9,856 nt of DNA from positions 1 to 9,856 of the forward strand of contig SLMC01000424.1 in assembly GCA_007133745.1 (NCBI GenBank), written 5' to 3'. The position numbers were made by a program, and so were the translations under genes. Under the pieces are notes generated by a model. It worked only from the letters and a program-made list of their open reading frames with translations. It did no database searches and was not told the DNA's origin. Below, one piece after another: positions 5,016 through 9,856 of this stretch (position 1 is the stretch's first letter; every line of letters begins with the position of its first letter). This DNA is from Kiritimatiellia bacterium (GTDB lineage Bacteria; Verrucomicrobiota; Kiritimatiellia; UBA8416; SLMC01).

Positions 5016-5940
5016 AGGGCGAAAAACTTTCGGCCATGCGTCTTCTGTATTCGCTCGGGCTCATGCCCATGAGACGGCGGAACTGACGGGTGAAATAATT
5101 GCTGTCGTTGAAGCCGGCCTGCCAGGCCGCTTCAGTCACATTGTCCTCGCCAAGCCTCAAGCGTTCGGCGCCACGCGCCACGCGCACCTGCAGCAGATAC
5201 GCGCCCGGTGTCAGACCGGTCGCCTCCTTGAACATCCGCAGCAAGTGCCGTTTCGACAGGTGAACCTCCCTCGCCACATCGTCCAAGCGCACGGAATCGG
5301 CATAATGGTTTTCCAGATAGCCGATCGCCTTGCCGATGCGCAGCAGGTCTCCGCCGGATGCCGCAGCGACTTTCTCGTAGCAACGCGACAAGGCGCCGAC
5401 CAGTTCCATGAACGCGGCCAGCGCCATGAAGCGAAAGCCTGGCGCCCGCGTCGACAGCTCACGCTCCAGCTTGTCCACCCGCCCTTCGGCATAGGCCAAC
5501 GCCTTCATCGACAATTTCAAGCGGCTTTTAAATGCGCCGCGCGCGCGCCAAGCCGGCTCCAGCGTGAACAGCGCGTGATAGCCCGGCAACGTCCGCAAAT
5601 CGCGTTCCGGCATGGCCAGCAGCTTCGGGTCGTACAGGATATTGGTCAGGACCAATCCGTCCGTATCGCGATATTCATGCGCCCGCGCGCCGCCGATCAC
5701 GAACACGTCGCCCGCCGATACCGGCCACGATTCCCGGCCCGTCACATGAACGCCCGATCCCTTGGAAACAATCACCAGCTCCGAAAACTGATGGGCATGC
5801 CGCGACATCGGAAACTGGGTCACCGAACGAATCACAGCCAACGGAAACCTGTTGTCGCGGAAATAGCGGTCTTTAGGCAGAGTGTCAACCATGGCCAGAT
5901 CGTGCTTGTTTTTGGCGTTTCCGTCAAGGATTGTTCGCAT
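5014..5940 (-). CDS. AraC-family transcriptional regulator
   Basis: This 308-aa protein is a typical cytosolic AraC-type DNA-binding regulator, probably sensing a sugar-derived ligand. Residues about 35-105 form a cupin-like sensor. They include FPMSRHAHQFSELVIVSKGS (H48, H50) and a GDVFVIGGARAHEY strand, the usual AraC_binding pattern. Residues about 200-302 hold the double helix-turn-helix: first helix pair LDDVAREVHLSKRHLLRMFK (219-238), second VTEAAWQAGFNDSNYFTRQF (268-287), then the family signature MGMSPSEYRR. The start is uncertain. ATG 5940 has no clear ribosome-binding site, and an internal ATG at 5892 (MVDTLPKDRYF) would still keep the whole sensor. It is divergent from the ADP-ribosylglycohydrolase operon across only 45 bases, the usual layout for a regulator and its target. 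Its stop lies in the arm of the inverted repeat ending at 5015. Confidence 0.93.
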   Translation of the reverse strand: MRTILDGNAKNKHDLAMVDTLPKDRYFRDNRFPLAVIRSVTQFPMSRHAHQFSELVIVSKGSGVHVTGRESWPVSAGDVFVIGGARAHEYRDTDGLVLTNILYDPKLLAMPERDLRTLPGYHALFTLEPAWRARGAFKSRLKLSMKALAYAEGRVDKLERELSTRAPGFRFMALAAFMELVGALSRCYEKVAAASGGDLLRIGKAIGYLENHYADSVRLDDVAREVHLSKRHLLRMFKEATGLTPGAYLLQVRVARGAERLRLGEDNVTEAAWQAGFNDSNYFTRQFRRLMGMSPSEYRRRMAESFSP

Positions 5941-5948
5941 GCCATGCG
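5936..5948. promoter_or_regulatory. Perfect inverted repeat over the regulator start, possible operator
   Basis: CGCATG-C-CATGCG is a 13-bp perfect inverted repeat that covers the annotated regulator ATG and enters the divergent gap. Its place between regulator and operon suits a binding site. AraC-family proteins usually bind direct repeats, so this is tentative. Confidence 0.3.
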
Positions 5949-5985
5949 CTACTGTGTTTCAATTCGGCATAAGAAAGGGTCCGTC

Positions 5986-7515
5986 ATGAAAACCGTTACA
6001 CTGAATCGCCAAGATTTCGCGAACAAGGTTCTCGGCTGCTGGATGGGCAAAAACATCGGCGGCACGCTGGGTGCGCCGTTCGAATGGCGCCGGCAAGTCA
6101 ACGCCGTGACGTTCTACACGCAGGAGTTGCGCGGAGAGCCGATGCCCAACGACGATCTCGACATTCAGCTTCTGTGGCTGATCGCGCTGGAGGAACAGGG
6201 CGTGCGGCTGGATGCGCGCACCCTTGCCGACTACTGGCGACTGCACGTCACGCCGCACTGGTCGGAATACGGCATCGCCAAGGCCAACATGGGTTCCGGC
6301 CTGATGCCGCCCTATTGCGGCACGCTCAACAATGCTTTCAAAGACAGTTGCGGCGCGTTCATTCGTTCTGAAATATGGGCCTGCATCGCGCCCGGCTGCC
6401 CCGCGCTCGCCGCCGACTACGCCTGCGAAGACGCCATTCTCGATCACGGCGACGGCGAAGGAACTTATGCCGAAATTTTCTGTGCCGCGCTCGAAAGCGC
6501 GGCATTCATCGTCTCCGACCTGAACGCCCTGATCAAGATCGGTCTGTCCTATATTCCCGCCACCTGCGGCGTGGCCCGGGCGATCCAGTGCGCCGTCAAG
6601 TCTTTCCGAACCGGGAAGACATGGAAAGCCGCCCGCAACGAGATTCTGCGCCTGCATCGCGGCAGCGCGTTTTTCAATCGGCTTAACCACGTAAGCGCGG
6701 CGGATCGGCGCAAGGGCTTCGACAAGGGCCGACTCGGCTACGATGCGCCCAGCAATGTAGCCATCCTGGTGGCCGCGCTGCTCTACGGCAAAGGCGATTT
6801 CGGCAAAACCCTGTGCATTGCGGTCAATTGCGGCGAGGATACCGACTGCACCGCCGCCACAGCCGGATCGATTTTGGGCATCCTTCACGGCATCGACGGC
6901 ATCCCGCCGCGCTGGATCGAACCGATCGGACGCGGCATCAAAACCATCTCGATCAATGTCGGCGATCTGGCTTGGCAAGTCCCGAAAACCGTTGACGAGC
7001 TAACCGACCGGACCGTGCGCATGGCCGAACAGACGCTGTTGGCGCACCGGGGTCGCACGCGGGTCCGTCTCTCGCACGACCAGCCTACCGACCTCGGCGA
7101 CCTGAACGCAAGCGCTTTGCATGCAGACGGAAAGAACAGCCTGCTTCAGGCCCGCCTCGACGGACCTCGCTTCCGGTTCGATTTCTTCGATGTGCATCTC
7201 GATTACGGCCCCCTGCCCCTCGTACGCAACGGGGAACCGAAGACTCTTCGCGTCACCATCCACAACACCTCGCGTGTCCAGGCCAACCTGAACCTGCGCT
7301 GGCATTGGCCGGAAACCTGCGAGATAACCCCCGGCAAGCAGGCCGTGCTGTCCAGTTGGCCCCCCTGGCTGGGACCGACCGCGTCCGCCACCTTTACACT
7401 GCGGACCGATCATATCGAAAGCGCCCGTTTGCGCGGTGTACTCGAATTGACGGTCGAAGGCCGGCCGACCGCCATGCTGATGCCGGTCGTGTTGCTGAAC
7501 GGAAACGCGCAATGA
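5986..7515 (+). CDS. ADP-ribosylglycohydrolase (DraG-like) family protein with C-terminal beta-rich extension
   Basis: Members of this family are dinuclear-metal enzymes that remove ADP-ribose from proteins or small molecules; many family proteins have unknown substrates. The 509-aa product shows the fold's signatures in order. GCWMGKNIGGTLGAPFE spans 17-33. The first metal motif NDDLD is at 55-59, an HGDGEGTYAEIF loop at 154-165, and the second metal motif NCGEDTDCTAA at 281-291. The usual T/S-DD-T is here N-DD-L, so the metal site is slightly off consensus. Residues about 380-509 are not part of the usual enzyme core. They are rich in strands and hydrophobic alternation (RFDFFDVHLDY, LRVTIHNTS, ATFTLRTDH) and look like an added beta-sandwich domain. 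ATG 5986 has AAAGGG 7 nt upstream. The upstream in-frame extension lies antisense to the regulator and is rejected. The stop overlaps the next ATG (ATGA). A role in sugar release or modification is inferred from the neighbours only. Confidence 0.9.
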   Translation: MKTVTLNRQDFANKVLGCWMGKNIGGTLGAPFEWRRQVNAVTFYTQELRGEPMPNDDLDIQLLWLIALEEQGVRLDARTLADYWRLHVTPHWSEYGIAKANMGSGLMPPYCGTLNNAFKDSCGAFIRSEIWACIAPGCPALAADYACEDAILDHGDGEGTYAEIFCAALESAAFIVSDLNALIKIGLSYIPATCGVARAIQCAVKSFRTGKTWKAARNEILRLHRGSAFFNRLNHVSAADRRKGFDKGRLGYDAPSNVAILVAALLYGKGDFGKTLCIAVNCGEDTDCTAATAGSILGILHGIDGIPPRWIEPIGRGIKTISINVGDLAWQVPKTVDELTDRTVRMAEQTLLAHRGRTRVRLSHDQPTDLGDLNASALHADGKNSLLQARLDGPRFRFDFFDVHLDYGPLPLVRNGEPKTLRVTIHNTSRVQANLNLRWHWPETCEITPGKQAVLSSWPPWLGPTASATFTLRTDHIESARLRGVLELTVEGRPTAMLMPVVLLNGNAQ

Positions 7516-8582
7516 ACACACGCGAGCGATTTCATGCCGTCATGAACTTCAAGCCGTTCGACCGGCTGCCGCTGCTCGAATGGGCTGGCTGGTGGGACAA
7601 AACCGTCGAACGCTGGCATGGCGAAGGCCTGCCGCCACACCTGACCGCTCGCTACGACATCTGCGAACATTTCGGACTCGATCTCTACAAACAGGAATGG
7701 TTCGCCGTGTGCGGCCCCGATTGTCCGCGCCCGGCTGCGCATGGCGCCGGACTCGTCGCCTCGGAAAAGGAATACGAGCAACTGCGGCCGCATCTCTTTC
7801 CCGCCCGCCCGGTCCAACCGGAAAAGTGGACCGCCTGGGCGCGGGAACAGGATCAGGGCAAAGCCGTCCTCTGGTTTACCTGCGACGGGTTCTTCTGGTT
7901 CGCCCGCCGCCTGCTCGGGATCGAGCGCCATCTGTACGCCTTCTACGATCAGCCGGAACTGATGCACCGTATCAACGCCGACCTGGCCGACTGGATGCTG
8001 CATGTTATCGAACAGGTCTGCGCCGTCTGCACGCCCGATTTCATGACGTTCGGAGAGGATATGAGCTACAACAACGGCCCCATGCTCTCCAAGGACATGT
8101 TCGATACGTTCATGCGCCCCTATTACGACCGGATCGTGCCCGTCTTGCGCCGACACGGCATCATGCCCATTGTCGATTCCGACGGCGATGTCGCCCTGCC
8201 CGCGCACTGGTTCGAAGAGGCCGGACTCGACGGCATCCTGCCGCTCGAACGGCAGGCCGGCATGGATATCGCCACGCTACGCCAAGAACATCCGACCATG
8301 CGCTTTATCGGCCATTTCGACAAAATGACCATGAACAAGGGCGAAGACACCATGCGCGCCGAATTCGAACGACTGCTGCCCGTAGCCGCTCAAGGCGGAT
8401 TTCTGATCAGTTGCGACCACCAGACCCCGCCCGGCGTCTCCTACGGGAATTACCAAACCTATCTGAAGCTGTTCAGAGAATACGCGGCCAAAGCCGGAGC
8501 GATGTCCGGAAAGCAAACATCGAAACTAGGCGCTGTCAAGAAATCCATGAAACGCGAAACAACGGGAGGAAAAAGGCCATGA
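7512..8582 (+). CDS. Uroporphyrinogen decarboxylase (URO-D) family protein, not a haem enzyme by context
   Basis: This 356-aa protein belongs to the URO-D superfamily, which includes haem-pathway HemE and corrinoid-dependent methyltransferases such as MtaA/CmuA. The family start TRERFHAVMNFKPFDRLPLL spans 3-22. Further landmarks are FGEDMSYNNGPMLS (180-193), a MRPYYDRIVPVL helix, VDSDGD (221-226), PLERQAGMD (244-252), GHFDK (267-271) and SCDHQTPPGVS (300-310). Methyltransferase members use a zinc site that includes an H-x-C motif. Here the comparable stretch reads DSDGD, so canonical zinc chemistry is doubtful, although Cys301 and His303 remain. The last 28 residues are a lysine-rich tail. 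ATG 7512 overlaps the preceding stop (ATGA), and its own stop overlaps the next ATG, so all three genes are probably coupled. No corrinoid protein is visible. The substrate is unknown; a demethylation or decarboxylation step in breaking down a modified sugar is speculation. Confidence 0.9.
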   Translation: MNTRERFHAVMNFKPFDRLPLLEWAGWWDKTVERWHGEGLPPHLTARYDICEHFGLDLYKQEWFAVCGPDCPRPAAHGAGLVASEKEYEQLRPHLFPARPVQPEKWTAWAREQDQGKAVLWFTCDGFFWFARRLLGIERHLYAFYDQPELMHRINADLADWMLHVIEQVCAVCTPDFMTFGEDMSYNNGPMLSKDMFDTFMRPYYDRIVPVLRRHGIMPIVDSDGDVALPAHWFEEAGLDGILPLERQAGMDIATLRQEHPTMRFIGHFDKMTMNKGEDTMRAEFERLLPVAAQGGFLISCDHQTPPGVSYGNYQTYLKLFREYAAKAGAMSGKQTSKLGAVKKSMKRETTGGKRP

Positions 8583-9856
8583 ACAAGACTTTGATCGAAT
8601 CGTTTCGCAAGCCGGGCAGCGAATTTCGCGGGGCGCCGTTCTGGGCGTGGAACGGCACGCTGGAACCGGACGAATTGCGCCGCCAAATCCGGCTCATGCA
8701 TCGCATGGGGCTGGGCGGCTTCTTCATGCATTCGCGCGTGGGTTTGAACACGGCCTATCTTTCGGACGAATGGTTCGACTGCGTCAAGGCGTGCGTGGAC
8801 GAGGCCGAGAAGCTCGACATGAAAGCCTGGCTCTACGACGAGGATCGCTGGCCGTCCGGCGCGGCCGGCGGCCTGGTCACCCGCAACCCGAACTATCGCG
8901 CCCGGCGCCTGTGCGCGGAAACCTTTGCCGACGCCGCCCGCTTCGCCTGGACCCCGCAGACCGTCGCCGCCTTCACAGCCCGGCTGGACGGCCATAACGC
9001 CAGCCAGGTGCGGCCTCTTTCGAAGAAAAACCGCCGCATCCGGCTGGACAAAGGGGAAACGATCGTAAGGTTCGCAGTTGAAATCGACGAGGTCTCCGAC
9101 TGGTACAACGGCCAGACCTATCTCGACACGCTGAACCATGCCGCCGTCCGCGAATTCATCAAGGTCACCCATGAACGCTATCGCAAGGAGATTGGCGACC
9201 GGTTCGGCAAGCGCGTGCCCGGCATCTTCACCGACGAACCGAACCACGAGCGCTGTCTGTCGTTCCCGGGCCAGAAGCCGCGCGCGCAAGCGCCATGGAC
9301 GGACGCGCTGCCGGGTGTCTTCCGACGCCGGTACGGCAGCGATCTCGCGCCCAATCTCATGGAGGTGTTCTACAACGTGGACGGACGCGAAGTGTCCAAG
9401 ACACGCTGGCAGTTCCACGATTGCGTCACCCATCTGTTCGTGGACGCCTTCGCGCGCCAGATCGGCGAATGGTGCGACAAAAACAATCTCCAGCATACCG
9501 GCCACGTGCTGGCGGAAGAAACCCTGGGCTCTCAAAGCTGCCTGGTCGGCAGCGCCTTGCGCTTCTACGAGCACATGCAGGCGCCGGGCATGGACATTCT
9601 CACCGAACACCGCCGCGAATACGACACGGCCAAGGGGGTCAGCTCCGTCGCGCGCCAGTTCGGACGCCGCTGGCGCCTGACCGAGACCTACGGCTGCACG
9701 GGCTGGGATTTTCCGTTCGCCGGCCACAAGGCGATCGGCGACTGGCAAGCCGCTCTGGGCATCAACCTGCGCTGTCAGCACCTGGCCTGGTACACCATGG
9801 AAGGCGAAGCGAAACGCGACTATCCGGCCAGCATCTTCTACCAGAGCCCATGGTGG
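8579..9856 (+). CDS. Large GH106-like glycoside hydrolase (partial, 3' end outside window)
   Basis: The frame is open for 426 codons to the right edge, so only the N-terminal part is seen; relatives are usually much longer. Landmarks are FRGAPFWAWNGTLEPDEL (16-33), MGLGGFFMHSRVGLNTAYLS (43-62), WLYDEDRWPSGAAGG (84-98), PGIFTDEPNH (214-223), HTGHVLAEETLGSQ (306-319), TETYGCTGWDFPF (368-380) and HLAWYTMEGEAKRDYPAS (401-418). The FMHxRxGLxxxYLSxEW and WLYDExxWPSGxAGG pattern resembles the alpha-L-rhamnosidase family GH106 and its uncharacterised relatives. E220 in FTDEP and E369 in TETYG are possible catalytic acids; that is inference. No signal peptide is visible at the N-terminus, which suggests a cytosolic enzyme acting on imported oligosaccharides. 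A strong GGGAGG lies 10 nt before the ATG, and the ATG overlaps the URO-D-family stop. Family-level confidence is good; the sugar specificity is not known. Confidence 0.88.
   Translation, partial: MNKTLIESFRKPGSEFRGAPFWAWNGTLEPDELRRQIRLMHRMGLGGFFMHSRVGLNTAYLSDEWFDCVKACVDEAEKLDMKAWLYDEDRWPSGAAGGLVTRNPNYRARRLCAETFADAARFAWTPQTVAAFTARLDGHNASQVRPLSKKNRRIRLDKGETIVRFAVEIDEVSDWYNGQTYLDTLNHAAVREFIKVTHERYRKEIGDRFGKRVPGIFTDEPNHERCLSFPGQKPRAQAPWTDALPGVFRRRYGSDLAPNLMEVFYNVDGREVSKTRWQFHDCVTHLFVDAFARQIGEWCDKNNLQHTGHVLAEETLGSQSCLVGSALRFYEHMQAPGMDILTEHRREYDTAKGVSSVARQFGRRWRLTETYGCTGWDFPFAGHKAIGDWQAALGINLRCQHLAWYTMEGEAKRDYPASIFYQSPWW

Noticed and set aside
5002..5985. In-frame N-terminal extension of the ADP-ribosylglycohydrolase
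   Set aside because: It lies antisense to the AraC-family gene and has low-complexity Arg/His/Gln-rich content. The conserved enzyme begins at ATG 5986 with a ribosome-binding site.
5959..6978. 339-aa minus-strand open frame
   Set aside because: It is antisense to the ADP-ribosylglycohydrolase core, whose metal motifs are clear on the plus strand.
7512..8582. Haem-pathway HemE (uroporphyrinogen decarboxylase)
   Set aside because: It sits in a glycosidase operon with no haem genes, and its motifs match the divergent URO-D family rather than HemE.
8459..9781. 440-aa minus-strand open frame
   Set aside because: It is antisense to the GH106-like gene, which has conserved motifs throughout; the antisense product has none.

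Overview
The window is high-GC bacterial chromosomal DNA with eight protein genes. Two genes run off the ends. The two long non-coding stretches are unusually rich in palindromes. Gene content points to an uncultured bacterium of the Lentisphaerota/Kiritimatiellota/Verrucomicrobiota type, or a similar lineage such as Hydrogenedentota. The clues are a large secreted NHL/FlgD-type protein, a divergent uroporphyrinogen-decarboxylase-family protein beside a large GH106-like glycosidase, and hairpin-rich intergenic repeats. This placement is inference from gene style, not from a marker gene.

Layout. Positions 1-1907 (minus strand) hold the 5' part of a large exported beta-propeller-type protein with a signal peptide. 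Positions 1908-2216 are non-coding and hold hairpins, a 27-bp direct repeat and a cruciform-like palindrome. PgpA, a membrane phosphatase of phospholipid synthesis, follows at 2217-2738 (minus). It is divergent from a compact plus-strand cluster: a site-2-type membrane metalloprotease (2846-3700), a stand-alone receiver domain (3711-4118) and a small BON-like protein (4118-4495). The last two overlap by one base.

Positions 4496-5013 lie between convergent genes. They carry four small hairpins, a roughly 143-nt imperfect palindrome and a terminator-like hairpin. The whole stretch is bracketed by a near-perfect inverted repeat whose arms reach into the stop codons of both flanking genes. This is the most unusual structure in the window.

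Positions 5014-9856 look like a carbohydrate-use locus. An AraC-family regulator (minus) is divergent, across a 45-bp gap, from a tightly coupled plus-strand operon. The operon encodes an ADP-ribosylglycohydrolase-family protein, a URO-D/methylcobamide-methyltransferase-family protein and a large GH106-like glycosidase, with two successive ATGA overlaps. The simplest reading is a sugar-responsive regulator switching on a glycoside-degrading operon. The roles of the two non-glycosidase enzymes are unknown.
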